The notes beneath the pieces were generated by a model. The model saw only the letters and a list, made by a program, of their open reading frames with translations, ran no database searches and had not been told where the DNA came from. A stretch of DNA of 64,000 nucleotides from contig JAOPYK010000309.1 in NCBI GenBank assembly GCA_025964695.1, positions 1 through 64,000 on the forward strand, written 5' to 3'. Within the stretch, counting starts at the first letter, position 1. Each line of letters starts with the position of its first letter. This DNA is from Streptosporangiaceae bacterium. Its GTDB lineage: Bacteria; Actinomycetota; Actinomycetes; Streptosporangiales; Streptosporangiaceae. Both the position numbers and the translations under genes were made by a program. This document shows positions 1-10,103 of the stretch, piece after piece.

Positions 1-1200
<1,200 letters not shown>

Positions 1201-1210
1201 CGTTCGTCCT

Positions 1211-1248
1211 GTCCGGGATCATGTGATCGCAAGCGCATGATCCCGGAC
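1211..1248 (+). terminator. Hairpin terminator after pruA
   Basis: A perfect 13-bp inverted repeat (arms 1211-1223 and 1236-1248, 12-nt loop) begins 10 bases after the pruA stop. It has no clear U tract, which is common in actinobacteria. The rest of 1249-1379 shows nothing else recognisable. Confidence 0.7.
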
Positions 1249-1379
1249 TGCTTCGATCGGCCTGGTTGCATGGCCCTCAGGTGAGTTGCACGGAGCGGCC
1301 GCGAGGCAAGACGATGGGGGCGCGCCCGGTCCAAGTCTCGGCCCGTGGCCCCCCGCCGCCCTCGGAAGCTTGGAACTGC

Positions 1380-2102
1380 ATGTCCATGACGCACCACCGC
1401 CTGGTCCTCTGGAACATCGATCACACGCTGGTCGACGTCGGGAGGGTCACCCGCGAGGCCTACGCCGAGGCCTTCCAGCGGGTGACGGGGCGCCCTCTGG
1501 TGCGGCTGGCCCCCACCGCGGGACGCACCGAATCAGAGATCATCTTCGAGACGCTGGCGTTCAACGGCGTACCGGCCACCGACGACACCCTGCCGGCGTT
1601 CTTCGACGCGCTCGCGCAGGCCTTCGCGGCCCGCCGCCATCTCGTGCGGGAGCAGGGCAGGGCCCTGCCCGGCGCCAAGGAGGGGCTCGACGCGGTGGCC
1701 CGGCTCCCGGAGGCCGTGCAGTCCGTGCTCACCGGGGCCATCCAGCCCAACGCGATCATCAAGCTCACCGAACTCGGGCTCGACCGGCACCTCGACTTCG
1801 AGGTCGGCGGTTACGGCTCGGAGATCTATCCCAAGGGTGCGCTGGTGGAGCTGGCCCGAACCCGGGCGACCCGTAAGTACGCCGTTCCCTTCGGCGAGTC
1901 GACGACGGTGATCATCGCTGACTCGCCGCTGGACGTCCGTGCGGCCCATATCGCCCGGGCCACGATCATCGGTGTCGCGACCGGGGCCGCGACCGAGGCG
2001 GAGCTGCGTTCCTCCGGTGCCGATGTCGTGCTGCCCACGCTCGCCGAGACCACCACTCTCGTGCGGGCCATCGAGCACCTCACCGGCCGTAACACGTCAT
2101 GA
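1380..2102 (+). CDS. HAD-superfamily hydrolase-like protein with altered motif I
   Basis: About 240 residues with haloacid-dehalogenase layout: motif I LVLWNIDHTLV at residues 8-18, a cap region, and a late acidic motif around IIADSPLDV. The start is placed at ATG 1380 (a second ATG is at 1386) because upstream translation is low-complexity Pro/Arg/Gly. In active HAD phosphatases motif I is DxDxT/V with the first Asp as nucleophile; here codon 1413-1415 is AAC (Asn) while the second Asp (1419-1421) is kept. The protein may therefore be a non-catalytic HAD fold or use other chemistry. It sits between pruA and acetoacetyl-CoA synthetase with no evident operon partner. Substrate unknown. Confidence 0.75.
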   Translation: MSMTHHRLVLWNIDHTLVDVGRVTREAYAEAFQRVTGRPLVRLAPTAGRTESEIIFETLAFNGVPATDDTLPAFFDALAQAFAARRHLVREQGRALPGAKEGLDAVARLPEAVQSVLTGAIQPNAIIKLTELGLDRHLDFEVGGYGSEIYPKGALVELARTRATRKYAVPFGESTTVIIADSPLDVRAAHIARATIIGVATGAATEAELRSSGADVVLPTLAETTTLVRAIEHLTGRNTS

Positions 2103-2239
2103 TCGGGGTGCGTCGGCGCCTTCCCTGCCACCCGGCCGGCGACGGCGGCCCAAGGAGGTCTCCGGGGGGCCGTGCGAAGTTGCACCCGGCCTGCCGGAAC
2201 GGCTAAATGGTCATTGACGAGTGGCGGGAGGGTGACGCG

Positions 2240-4285
2240 ATGCCGGTGTCCGAGGGTTCACCCCTCTGGGAGCCGTCCGAGGAGGTCGTGGGCCGGGCAC
2301 AGATCACCCGCTACCTGCGGTGGCTGCGGAACCGGACGGAGGCCGTCGGCGGTGCCGCGGGTCCGGCCGCGTCCTACGACGAGCTCTGGCGCTGGTCGGT
2401 CGGCTCTCTCGATGAGTTCTGGGACTCCATCTGGGACTACTTCGACGTGATCGGTCATCGTGGCGGCGGTCCGGTGCGGTCCGGGGGCCCGATGCCGGTC
2501 GACGGGCTCCGCTGGTTTCCCTCCGCCACGCTGAACTACGCCGAGAACGCGCTGCGCCGGGCCGGCGACCCGGCGTTCCGGGACCGTACGGCTGTGATCT
2601 TCCGGGGTGAGCGCGGTACGAGCGGGACGGGCCGCACGCTCACCTGGGCGGAGCTCGCCGGCGAGGTCGCACAGGCCCAGGCCGGGCTGCGGTCGCTGGG
2701 AGTCGGCCGTGGCGACCGGGTGGTGGCATATGTGCCCAACATCCCCGAGGCCCTGATCCTCTTTCTGGCCACCGCCTCGCTGGGAGCGATCTGGTCGTCG
2801 TGTTCACCCGACTTCGGCGCCCCCAGCGTCGTCGACCGGTTCACCCAGATCGAGCCGGCGGTGCTCGTGGCCGTCGACGGATACCGGTACAACGGCTCGG
2901 CCTACGACCGGACCGGAGTCGTCCAGGAGATCCGGGACGCGCTGCCGACCCTGCGGGCCACCGTGCTGATCCCGTATCTGGACACCGAGGCCCGGCTGGA
3001 CGGAGCCTCGACCTACGGCGAACTGCTGACCGAGCCGCAGCCGGACGCCGCCGGCCGTCCGGTGGACGGCACACCGGCGCCGGAGCCGCGTTTCGAGCCG
3101 GTGCCCTTCGACCACCCGCTCTGGATCCTCTACTCCTCGGGCACCACCGGGCTCCCCAAGCCGATCGTGCAGGGCCACGGCGGGATCGTCCTGGAGCATC
3201 TCAAGGCGCTGTCGTTCCACCAGGACCTCGGGCCCGGCGACGTGTTCCTCTGGTACACCACGACCGGCTGGATGATGTGGAACTACCTGGTCGGCGGCCT
3301 GCTGGTCGGCGCGTCCGTGGTGCTGTACGACGGCGCGCCCACCGATCTGTGGGAGCTGGCCGCCGAGACCGGGGTGACCTACTTCGGCGTCGGCGCCCCG
3401 TACCTCATGGCCTCGCTCAAGCAGGGCTTGCGGCCGGGCCGGGACCTCGACCTGTCCCGGCTGCGCGGGATCGGCTCGACCGGTTCGCCGCTGCCGCCCG
3501 AGGGCTTCGCCTGGGTCTACGACGCGGTCGGCCGCTCCGGGAAAGCGGACCTGCTGCTCGGCTCGCTGTCCGGCGGTACGGACGTGTGCACCGGCTTCGT
3601 GGGCCCCTGCGTGCTGCTACCGGTGCGCGCCGGGATCATCCAGTGCCGGGGGCTCGGTGCGAAGGTCGCGGCGTACGACCCGTCCGGCCGTCCCGTCATC
3701 GATGAGGTGGGTGAGCTGGTCCTCACCGAGCCGATGCCGTCCATGCCCATCTACTTCTGGAACGACCCGCCCGCAGGGACCTCCGGCGCCCGTTACCGCG
3801 AGTCGTATTTCACGGACTATCCCGGGGTGTGGCGGCACGGTGACTGGATCAAGATCCTGCCGGACGGTGGCTGCGTCATCTACGGCCGCTCCGACTCCAC
3901 GCTCAACCGTGGCGGAGTACGGATGGGCACCTCGGACTTCTACCGGGTCGTGGAGGCCTTCGACGAGATCGCCGACAGCCTGGTCATAGACACCGGGCAG
4001 CTCGGCGCCGATGGCCGCCTGATCCTCTATGTCGCGCTCTCCCCTTCCTCGACGCTGGATGACGAGCTGACCGGCAGGCTGCGCGCCGCGCTGCGTTCGG
4101 CCCTGTCGCCCCGGCATGTGCCGGACGAGATCCATGTCGTCCCGGGCATCCCGCGCACCCTGTCCGGGAAGAAGCTGGAAGTCCCGGTCCGCAAGATCCT
4201 GCAGGGCGTTCCGGCGACGAAGGCGGCCAACCCTGACGCCATGGCCAATCCCGAGGTCCTGGCCTATTTCACCCCGCGGGCCTAG
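2240..4285 (+). CDS. aacS: Acetoacetyl-CoA synthetase (acetoacetate-CoA ligase)
   Basis: A 681-residue ANL-superfamily enzyme that activates acetoacetate to acetoacetyl-CoA with ATP. N-terminal ACAS-type segment, then the phosphate-binding motif YSSGTTGLPKP, the motif LSGGTDVCTGF, the hinge region around WRHGDWIKI, and the C-terminal catalytic Lys in RTLSGKKLEVP. SDSTLNRGGVRMGTSDFY is characteristic of acetoacetate rather than acetate ligases. An upstream ATG at 2207 is possible, but ATG 2240 has a GGGAGGGT ribosome site (2226-2232) at good spacing and gives the usual family length (~650-680). It converges on the small secreted gene at 4359, with a near-perfect palindrome between. Confidence 0.93.
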   Translation: MPVSEGSPLWEPSEEVVGRAQITRYLRWLRNRTEAVGGAAGPAASYDELWRWSVGSLDEFWDSIWDYFDVIGHRGGGPVRSGGPMPVDGLRWFPSATLNYAENALRRAGDPAFRDRTAVIFRGERGTSGTGRTLTWAELAGEVAQAQAGLRSLGVGRGDRVVAYVPNIPEALILFLATASLGAIWSSCSPDFGAPSVVDRFTQIEPAVLVAVDGYRYNGSAYDRTGVVQEIRDALPTLRATVLIPYLDTEARLDGASTYGELLTEPQPDAAGRPVDGTPAPEPRFEPVPFDHPLWILYSSGTTGLPKPIVQGHGGIVLEHLKALSFHQDLGPGDVFLWYTTTGWMMWNYLVGGLLVGASVVLYDGAPTDLWELAAETGVTYFGVGAPYLMASLKQGLRPGRDLDLSRLRGIGSTGSPLPPEGFAWVYDAVGRSGKADLLLGSLSGGTDVCTGFVGPCVLLPVRAGIIQCRGLGAKVAAYDPSGRPVIDEVGELVLTEPMPSMPIYFWNDPPAGTSGARYRESYFTDYPGVWRHGDWIKILPDGGCVIYGRSDSTLNRGGVRMGTSDFYRVVEAFDEIADSLVIDTGQLGADGRLILYVALSPSSTLDDELTGRLRAALRSALSPRHVPDEIHVVPGIPRTLSGKKLEVPVRKILQGVPATKAANPDAMANPEVLAYFTPRA

Positions 4286-4306
4286 CCAGGGCCACAGACC
4301 GTGACA

Positions 4307-4346
4307 AGCCCGGTCCCCGTCGGCCATGGCCGACCGGAACCGGGCT
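4307..4346. terminator. Bidirectional hairpin between convergent genes
   Basis: A 40-bp palindrome of two 20-nt arms with only two mismatches and essentially no loop, centred on the GGCCATGGCC core. It lies between the stop codons of the acetoacetyl-CoA synthetase gene (+) and the secreted-protein gene (-), so it can end both transcripts. Confidence 0.75.
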
Positions 4347-4358
4347 CGGGAGACGTTC

Positions 4359-4727
4359 TCAGGAGGCGTTGGCGCAGATCACGTAGACACTGATCCCGAC
4401 GTCGCGGTAACTGTTCTGACGGCCGAGGCCGATCCAGCCGGCCCCGTCATCGGTGGGGAAGCTGCCGACCAGTATGGCCTCGTTGCCCTGGGCCTCGGCA
4501 CCTCCTCCGATGGCCCGCTTGCCGCTGGGGCACCGGACCGTCCGCCGGGTGAAGTTGGGGACGTTGGCGTTGGGCAGCTTGACGATCTGGTATCCGGTGA
4601 TGTCGGCGGCCCGCCGGGGCGCGGACACGGACGTGGCGGACGCTCCTGGCGGGGTGGTCGCCACCGTCGCCAGGATCGCGCCGATGAGGGCGGCCAGCGT
4701 GAAACTTGTGAGCTTCTTCGCCTGCAT
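4359..4727 (-). CDS. Small secreted protein of unknown function
   Basis: 122 residues. The ATG at 4727 is chosen because it has a clear GAAGGAGAGCA ribosome site; the frame stays open upstream but without coding character. A Sec signal peptide (basic MQAKK, hydrophobic core to about residue 22, Ala-rich cleavage region near ASA) precedes a ~90-residue exported domain with two Cys (CPSGKRAIGGGA and the near-C-terminal YVICA), probably forming a disulfide. The CPSGK(R)xIGGGA pattern recurs in secreted actinobacterial hypothetical proteins, but no function is known to me. Its promoter should lie in 4728-4957, where an AT-rich stretch near 4850-4880 stands out. Confidence 0.72.
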   Translation of the reverse strand: MQAKKLTSFTLAALIGAILATVATTPPGASATSVSAPRRAADITGYQIVKLPNANVPNFTRRTVRCPSGKRAIGGGAEAQGNEAILVGSFPTDDGAGWIGLGRQNSYRDVGISVYVICANAS

Positions 4728-4957
4728 TGCTCTCCTTCGGTAAGTCCCAGGCCCTGTGAGGCCGAGCCCTCGCGCGGACGCCCAGCAGACGGTCCGCCGG
4801 CGCGTCCCGCGAGAGCGGAGGTGGGGTCGGACTTGCTTCACTGAGAGTATCCAAGTAATTACATAACGTGTCCAGACTCTTTCTTTGCCGTACATACGAC
4901 GCGGCGTTTCCGTTCAATCGTTGCCGTCTGTGGCCAGCACGGCGGGGCCGTGCGTCC

Positions 4958-4993
4958 GGGGTCCCCTGACCGCGTGAATGGTCAGGGGACCCC
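4958..4993 (-). terminator. Hairpin terminator after the NlpC/P60 gene
   Basis: A perfect 14-bp stem (4958-4971 with 4980-4993) and 8-nt loop lie just beyond the stop codon (5006) of the minus-strand NlpC/P60 gene. Confidence 0.75.
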
Positions 4994-5005
4994 TCATCCC
5001 GCGCG

Positions 5006-6184
5006 CTAGAGGCTCGTCGGAATGCGGGGCAACGGATGCCAGGCGGGGCGGGTGGCGCCCACGAACTCGCGGCGGTAGTAGTTGTCGAACCGGGCCACCC
5101 GGACATGGTCACCGGTGTGCGGCGAGTGGATGAACCGCTGGTGGCCCACGTACATCCCGACGTGCCCGAGCCCGTTGAAGAACAGCAGGTCTCCTGGCCG
5201 CAACCGGCGGACCGGGACGTGCGTCCGGATGGTGTGGAACTGCGATCTGGCGACCCGGGCGAGCCGTACGCCGGCGTGCCGCCAGGACTGCTGGACGAGA
5301 CCGGAGCAGTCGAAGCCGCTCCGGCCGGTACCGCCGAAGACGTACGGCCGGCCGCGCTGACTGTAGGCGAAGCGCACCGCGCGGGATGCCCGGGCCTTCC
5401 AGCCCGCGATCAGCTCGGCCCGCCGATGTCGTACGCCCTCTTGCACCAGCGCCAGCCGTAGCGCCCGGCGCTGTCCCGACCGCAGACCGGGCATGGCCTG
5501 GAGCGCCCGCAGGGCATGCGAGCCGCGCAAGCCACGGAAACCGTGCAGGCCATGCAGGCTGCGGAGGTCGTGCAGGCTGTGTACACCGTGTAGGTCGAGC
5601 AGGTTCGCCAAGGCGTGCGAGCTGTGATGGCTGTGCGGGTGGTGCGGAGACCGTGGGCTCCGCACGGTATGCAGATCCTGTGGATTCAGCAGGGCGAGCA
5701 GGTCCGCGGGGTTCTGCGCGCTCGCCGGGTTCTGCAGGCTCGCCGGGTTCTGCGCGGTGGCCGAATTCAGGGCAGCGTGCGCGATGTGCGAGTCCGGCGG
5801 GCTCTGCGCGCTCTGCACTGCGGGCGGGGCCTCTGGGCGGTGCGGCGACACTACGTCCTCCGGGATGCGCGGGACTTGCATGTGGTGCAGACCCTGACGG
5901 ATCTGCAGGGTGTTCAGATCCTCAAGATCTGACACGTCCCGCAGATCCGTAAAATCCTGTAATCCCGACAGGCCGGGTAGGTTCCGCATATTAGGCAGAT
6001 CCTGAAGGTCGGGAAGGCTTTGCGGATCCTGCGCCGTCGGCAGCATCGCGCCTGCCTGTTGCGCCGTGGGCCGGGGGCTTTGGTCCGCCTGGCCCTGGGG
6101 GTCGGCGAACGCCGTCGCCGATGCCGCCACGAGAGCCAGACTGAGGCCCGCCGTAGCAGCGGCGGCCTTTACCGGAACAGACAC
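5006..6184 (-). CDS. Secreted NlpC/P60 peptidoglycan endopeptidase with repetitive linker
   Basis: About 392 residues. GTG 6184 is preferred over GTG 6190 because the AAGGAGG site is 7 nt from it but only 1 nt from the other. Signal peptide (residues 1-28), then ~210 residues of low complexity: short Leu-x-x-Leu/Asp-Leu repeats (LQDLPNM, LSGLQDF), Asn-Pro-Ala repeats and a His-rich segment (SPHHPHSHHSSH) leading into HxLxxLHGL repeats. The last ~125 residues are an NlpC/P60 domain with the catalytic Cys in FDCSGL, His in GHVGMYVG and a third polar His in FIHSPHTG; it would cut peptide stems of peptidoglycan outside the membrane. The repeat linker may span the wall or bind metal (inference). 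Divergent from the first Ser/Thr kinase. Confidence 0.85.
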   Translation of the reverse strand: MSVPVKAAAATAGLSLALVAASATAFADPQGQADQSPRPTAQQAGAMLPTAQDPQSLPDLQDLPNMRNLPGLSGLQDFTDLRDVSDLEDLNTLQIRQGLHHMQVPRIPEDVVSPHRPEAPPAVQSAQSPPDSHIAHAALNSATAQNPASLQNPASAQNPADLLALLNPQDLHTVRSPRSPHHPHSHHSSHALANLLDLHGVHSLHDLRSLHGLHGFRGLRGSHALRALQAMPGLRSGQRRALRLALVQEGVRHRRAELIAGWKARASRAVRFAYSQRGRPYVFGGTGRSGFDCSGLVQQSWRHAGVRLARVARSQFHTIRTHVPVRRLRPGDLLFFNGLGHVGMYVGHQRFIHSPHTGDHVRVARFDNYYRREFVGATRPAWHPLPRIPTSL

Positions 6185-6422
6185 TTGCACTCCTCCTTGG
6201 TGAACCAGTGAAGATCACTAGGCGTGTCTCTACCCCCGTCGGCGTAATTACACGCCCGTATTTATCGGCTCTGACCTGCGCTTTCATGCGGCTAATCCTG
6301 ATTAATGGGTAACTCCGACGGCAGGTCGAACCAGCATCCGGAAAGGCGCATCTCACTGAATGTGGGACCCACCGGGCACCTCGCCCGGCAGGCTCGCCAG
6401 ACCTCGAGAGGAGCGGTCCGCC
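6185..6422. promoter_or_regulatory. Divergent control region of the NlpC/P60 and kinase-1 genes
   Basis: 238 bp, markedly more AT-rich in 6240-6310 than the surroundings. It contains the imperfect palindrome GGCGTAATTACACGCC (6241-6256) and, on the minus strand, a TAAATA -10-like box near 6260. I looked for a c-di-AMP riboswitch, common ahead of actinobacterial NlpC/P60 genes, and found no convincing match. Confidence 0.4.
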
Positions 6423-8219
6423 ATGCAGGCGACGACCGTGGACCAGATGGCCGGGACGCCGCTACGTGCGGGCGATCCGCGACGTTTGGGACCGTACGAG
6501 CTGCTCTCCAGGCTGGGCACCGGGGGTCAGGGAGCCGTCTTCCTCGGTCTGGCGAGGCACGGCCAGGGTGGCGGCGGCACGCCCGGCGAACGAAGGGTCG
6601 CCATCAAGCTGCTGCACTCCGACCTGACCGAGGACGTCGCCGCACGCGCCCGCTTCGTCCGGGAGGCCGTGGCGGCCAAGAAGGTCGCGCGGTTCTGCGC
6701 GGCCCAGGTGCTCGACGCCGACGTCGAAGGCGACCGGCCGTACATCGTGAGTGAGTACGTCGAAGGGCCCTCGCTGGCGCAACTGGTCCACGAGCAGGGC
6801 CCCATCGGCGGGGGAACGCTGGAGCGGCTGGCGATCGGCACCGCGACCGCGCTGGTGGCGATCCACCAGGCGGGCATCGTGCACCGTGACCTCAAGCCCG
6901 CCAATGTCCTGGTGGCATCGGACGGCCCCCGTGTCATCGACTTCGGCATCGCCAAGGCACTGGACGGCACCTCGACCGTGTCCAGCCGTGTCGTCGGCAC
7001 CCCCGCGTACATGGCGCCCGAGCAGTTGCAGGGGGTCTCGGTCGGCCCGGCCATCGACGTCTTCGCCTGGGGCGCGTTGATGACCTTCATCGCGACCGGT
7101 CTTCCGCCGTTCGGAATGGACTCGATCCCCCTGGTCGTCAATCGGATCCTCACCGCGGACCCTCAGCTGGGAGGGTTGTCCGGGCCGATGCGGGACCTAA
7201 TCCGTGACTGCCTGGCCAAGGACCCGGCCATGCGCCCGACGGCTCGCGGGATTCTGCTGCGACTGCTCGGCCAGGAGGACGTCGTGGCGCCGCTCGCCGG
7301 ACCCGAGTTGGTCGGTACCGACGTCCTGGAGCAGGCCGCGACCCTCGCAGCGACGAGCCTTCCGTTCTCCGCCCCCACGCTGAGGGCGGCGGAGGGACCC
7401 TCGGGCCAGGGCAGGACGTGGCCGGTCGCCGGGCCGGCACCGTACGGCGCGATGCCGGCAATGGTGCCCGCGGCGTTCGAGATGGGCCCCACGCCGTCCG
7501 ACGCCGTAACGCGACCTGCCGCGACCAGATACGGGGCACAGCCGGTGACCGAGTTCGGGCACACCGGAGGCGAGCCGCGGCGCGGCGCCGCCGGCCGGCG
7601 AGTCGCCCTCGCCTGCGCCTGCGGGCTGGCGGCAGCCGCGACGGTGGCGGGAGCCCTCCTGCTGTCGCAGCAGACGCCGTCGATGCACGTGAAGGACGCG
7701 GGATCGACCTCCAGCACGAGCCCGTCATCGTCGGCCACGGCCTCGGCCGGTGACGACGGCGGGACCAATCCCACGTCGCAGGGCACCGGCACCCAGCCCC
7801 ACCACACGCCACGGACTAACGGCGGCACCACCGGTACCGGTGGGACCACCGGTACCGGCGGCACGAACGGTGGCACGACCGGCGGCACCGACGGCGGAAC
7901 CACCGGCGGGACATATGGCGGGGGCACCGACGGCGGCACCGGGACCACCGGGGGCACCGGCACGGGTGGCACCGGGACGGGTGGCACGGGGACCACGGGC
8001 GGCACGGGTGGCACGGGGACCACGGGCGGCACGGGTGGCACGGGGACCACGGGTGGCACGGGTGGCACCGGGACCACGGGTGGCACGGGGACCACCGGTG
8101 GCACGGGGACCACGGGTGGCACCGGGACCACCGGTGGGAAGACCGGGACGGGCGGGTCTGGCAGCTCGCAGACTGGTTCCACCCAGCCCTCGAACTGCGG
8201 ATACGCCGGCTGCACGTGA
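6423..8219 (+). CDS. Membrane Ser/Thr protein kinase with Gly/Thr-repeat outer tail
   Basis: 598 residues. Start ATG 6423 follows GAGAGGAG (6406-6413). Cytoplasmic Hanks-type kinase at ~25-290: glycine loop [11 protein letters not shown], Lys62 in VAIKLL, catalytic HRDLKPANV (Asp156), DFG Asp173, activation segment to [12 protein letters not shown] ~100-residue linker leads to one transmembrane helix (~392-416). The outer part is Ser/Thr-rich, then ~110 residues built almost only of Gly and Thr (GGTGTTGGTGG units), ending with a short tail with two Cys (NCGYAGC). No PASTA domain. The tail may attach to the wall or be glycosylated (inference). Tandem paralogue of the next gene; the kinase halves and even the leader GGAGCGGTCCG before the ATG are shared. 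Confidence 0.88.
   Translation: MQATTVDQMAGTPLRAGDPRRLGPYELLSRLGTGGQGAVFLGLARHGQGGGGTPGERRVAIKLLHSDLTEDVAARARFVREAVAAKKVARFCAAQVLDADVEGDRPYIVSEYVEGPSLAQLVHEQGPIGGGTLERLAIGTATALVAIHQAGIVHRDLKPANVLVASDGPRVIDFGIAKALDGTSTVSSRVVGTPAYMAPEQLQGVSVGPAIDVFAWGALMTFIATGLPPFGMDSIPLVVNRILTADPQLGGLSGPMRDLIRDCLAKDPAMRPTARGILLRLLGQEDVVAPLAGPELVGTDVLEQAATLAATSLPFSAPTLRAAEGPSGQGRTWPVAGPAPYGAMPAMVPAAFEMGPTPSDAVTRPAATRYGAQPVTEFGHTGGEPRRGAAGRRVALACACGLAAAATVAGALLLSQQTPSMHVKDAGSTSSTSPSSSATASAGDDGGTNPTSQGTGTQPHHTPRTNGGTTGTGGTTGTGGTNGGTTGGTDGGTTGGTYGGGTDGGTGTTGGTGTGGTGTGGTGTTGGTGGTGTTGGTGGTGTTGGTGGTGTTGGTGTTGGTGTTGGTGTTGGKTGTGGSGSSQTGSTQPSNCGYAGCT
7825..8150 (+). repeat. Gly/Thr codon repeat inside kinase 1
   Basis: In-frame tandem copies of GGCACGGGGACCACGGGT-like units of about 18-27 bp encode GGTGTTGGTGG repeats. 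The most uniform part is 7960-8140. Copy number here is a likely site of slippage or assembly collapse. Confidence 0.85.
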
Positions 8220-8323
8220 TCGGTGCCGAGATCCTCAGGTCGATGGCACCAAAAGGCATCTAACGCTGACCGGTCATGCGTCGTACGCTCGGGCTCAGTG
8301 ACTGCGGGAGGGAGCGGTCCGAC

Positions 8324-9931
8324 ATGGACGACGGGGTTGCGCACGGCATCACCACCCCCCTGCAGCCGGGTGATCCGCGGCGGCTGGGGCCGTACGAGTT
8401 GCTCGGCCGGCTGGGGGTCGGCGGTCAGGGGGCCGTCTTTCTCGGCAGAACCGGGAACGGCCAGCAGGTCGCGATCAAGCTGCTCCACCCGGAGCTGCTG
8501 GACAACGCCGCGGCACGTGGCAGGTTCATCCGGGAGGCGATCGCGGCCAAGAGGGTCGCCCGGTTCTGCGCCGCCCAGGTGCTGGACGCCGACATGGCGG
8601 GGGACCGGCCGTACATCGTCAGCGAATTCGTCCCCGGATCGTCGCTCAAGGATCTGGTGGCGGAGCGGGGGCCGTTCACCGGCGGATCGCTGGACCGGCT
8701 GGCGATCGGCATCGCGACCGCGCTGGTGGCCATCCACCAGGCGGGGATCGTGCACCGTGATCTGAAACCGGCGAACGTCCTCATGGGCCCCGACGGCCCG
8801 CGAGTGATCGACTTCGGGATCGCCAGAGCACTCGACACGACCTCCTCGACCTCCAGCAGGGGCATCGGCACGCCCGGTTTCATCGCACCCGAACAGTTGC
8901 GGGGCGAAGAGGCCGGACCCCCCGCCGACGTCTTCGCCTGGGGTGCCACGCTCGCCTTCGCGGCCACCGGCAGGTCCCCGTTCGGGGCGGACTCGGTGGG
9001 CGCCGTGCTCATGCGCAGCATCAGCGAGGAGCCTGACCTGCACGGGCTGACCGGGCCGCTGCGCGATCTGGTCTCCGCGGCGATGGACAAGAACCCCGAG
9101 CACCGCCCCACCGCCCGGGGATTGTTGCTGCGGCTGCTCGGCCAGGACGAGACCCAGGTCTCGCCGTCCCCGAGGGCACCGGCCGAGATGCTCGCCGAGG
9201 GCGCCACCATGGCGGCCCGGCGCACGCCCCCGCAGGGCAGCCCGGTGCAGCCGTACCCGCCGGTGCCGCACCCGCACGCCCAGGACACCACGGTGGTCCC
9301 GCCGGCCGGCGTCGGCGGGCTGAACACCGCCACGGTCCCGGGATCCGGCTACCCGCCCGAGGTGTCCCGGCGTGGCGGCGGGCGGGTCGCGGCCCTGGCG
9401 GTGGTGGGGACCGTGCTGGCCACCGTCGCCATCGTGGTCGGCGCCATGCTGGTGGCCGGCCACGGGCGCCCGGCCCATCAGGTGGGAAACACCTCGGGGA
9501 CCTCGGCGCCCGCTGCTCCGGCGGGGAACCTCACCCCGCTCGGGTCCTCGACGTCGGCGACCCCGGATCCGGGCACCGCCACCTCAGGCGATCACACCAC
9601 CCAGCCGGCTCAGCCCGTGACCTGCCGGAACGGCGGCCGGCCGGACTCCTACGGCCGGTGCCCGAGCCGGCCGTCCTGCTCAGCGGGCCAGATCCGCGGC
9701 TCGAATGGGCAGTGTTCGCCGTCACCGTGTCCCAGCGGCCAGACCCGGGGGACGGATGGCACCTGCATGCAACCGTCCTCCTGTCCGCCGGGGCAGGTCC
9801 ATGATTCCAACGGCGGCTGTGTGACGCCGGAACCGCAGCCCTGCCCCGATGGGCAGGTGCGCGACGCGGACGGTCATTGTCCGACCAGCACACATTCGAG
9901 CAGGCCACGACCCTCGATCATCGGGACATAG
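8324..9931 (+). CDS. Membrane Ser/Thr protein kinase with paired-Cys outer repeats
   Basis: 535 residues; ATG 8324 follows GGGAGGGAG. Kinase domain ~24-280: [11 protein letters not shown], Lys52, HRDLKPANV (Asp146), DFGIA, activation loop ending GTPGFIAPEQL with several Ser/Thr (TTSSTSS) that could be autophosphorylated. One transmembrane helix ~354-380. The exported tail (about 434-525) has ten or more Cys in repeats of the form C-x3-GQ-x-R-x2-(N/D)G-x-C, roughly five copies, suggesting small disulfide-locked modules that could bind a ligand or the wall. It arose by tandem duplication with the preceding kinase; the kinase halves are nearly alike but the outer sensors are unrelated. 104 bp separate the two genes, so co-transcription is likely. 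Confidence 0.88.
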   Translation: MDDGVAHGITTPLQPGDPRRLGPYELLGRLGVGGQGAVFLGRTGNGQQVAIKLLHPELLDNAAARGRFIREAIAAKRVARFCAAQVLDADMAGDRPYIVSEFVPGSSLKDLVAERGPFTGGSLDRLAIGIATALVAIHQAGIVHRDLKPANVLMGPDGPRVIDFGIARALDTTSSTSSRGIGTPGFIAPEQLRGEEAGPPADVFAWGATLAFAATGRSPFGADSVGAVLMRSISEEPDLHGLTGPLRDLVSAAMDKNPEHRPTARGLLLRLLGQDETQVSPSPRAPAEMLAEGATMAARRTPPQGSPVQPYPPVPHPHAQDTTVVPPAGVGGLNTATVPGSGYPPEVSRRGGGRVAALAVVGTVLATVAIVVGAMLVAGHGRPAHQVGNTSGTSAPAAPAGNLTPLGSSTSATPDPGTATSGDHTTQPAQPVTCRNGGRPDSYGRCPSRPSCSAGQIRGSNGQCSPSPCPSGQTRGTDGTCMQPSSCPPGQVHDSNGGCVTPEPQPCPDGQVRDADGHCPTSTHSSRPRPSIIGT

Positions 9932-10103
9932 CAGGAAATCTGGCTAAGGTATCGAGGGGAGTGACCGCGTAACGACGGGGTGACGTGGTGGCGGTCGCAT
10001 GCGAGAACCCCCGGCCGGCACGGCCTGTCTGCGGACGGTCATGCCCTCTTGGCGGGATCCTTGGCGCAGGCGGCCGGCGCATCACTAAGGAGTGAGACAG
10101 GCA

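Noticed and set aside
6185-6422. c-di-AMP (ydaO-type) riboswitch before the NlpC/P60 gene
   Set aside because: Conserved riboswitch cores were not found on the minus strand; only an AT-rich promoter-like region is visible.
7825-8150. CRISPR-like regular repeats
   Set aside because: The units are in frame within the kinase gene, contiguous without unique spacers, and encode Gly/Thr repeats.
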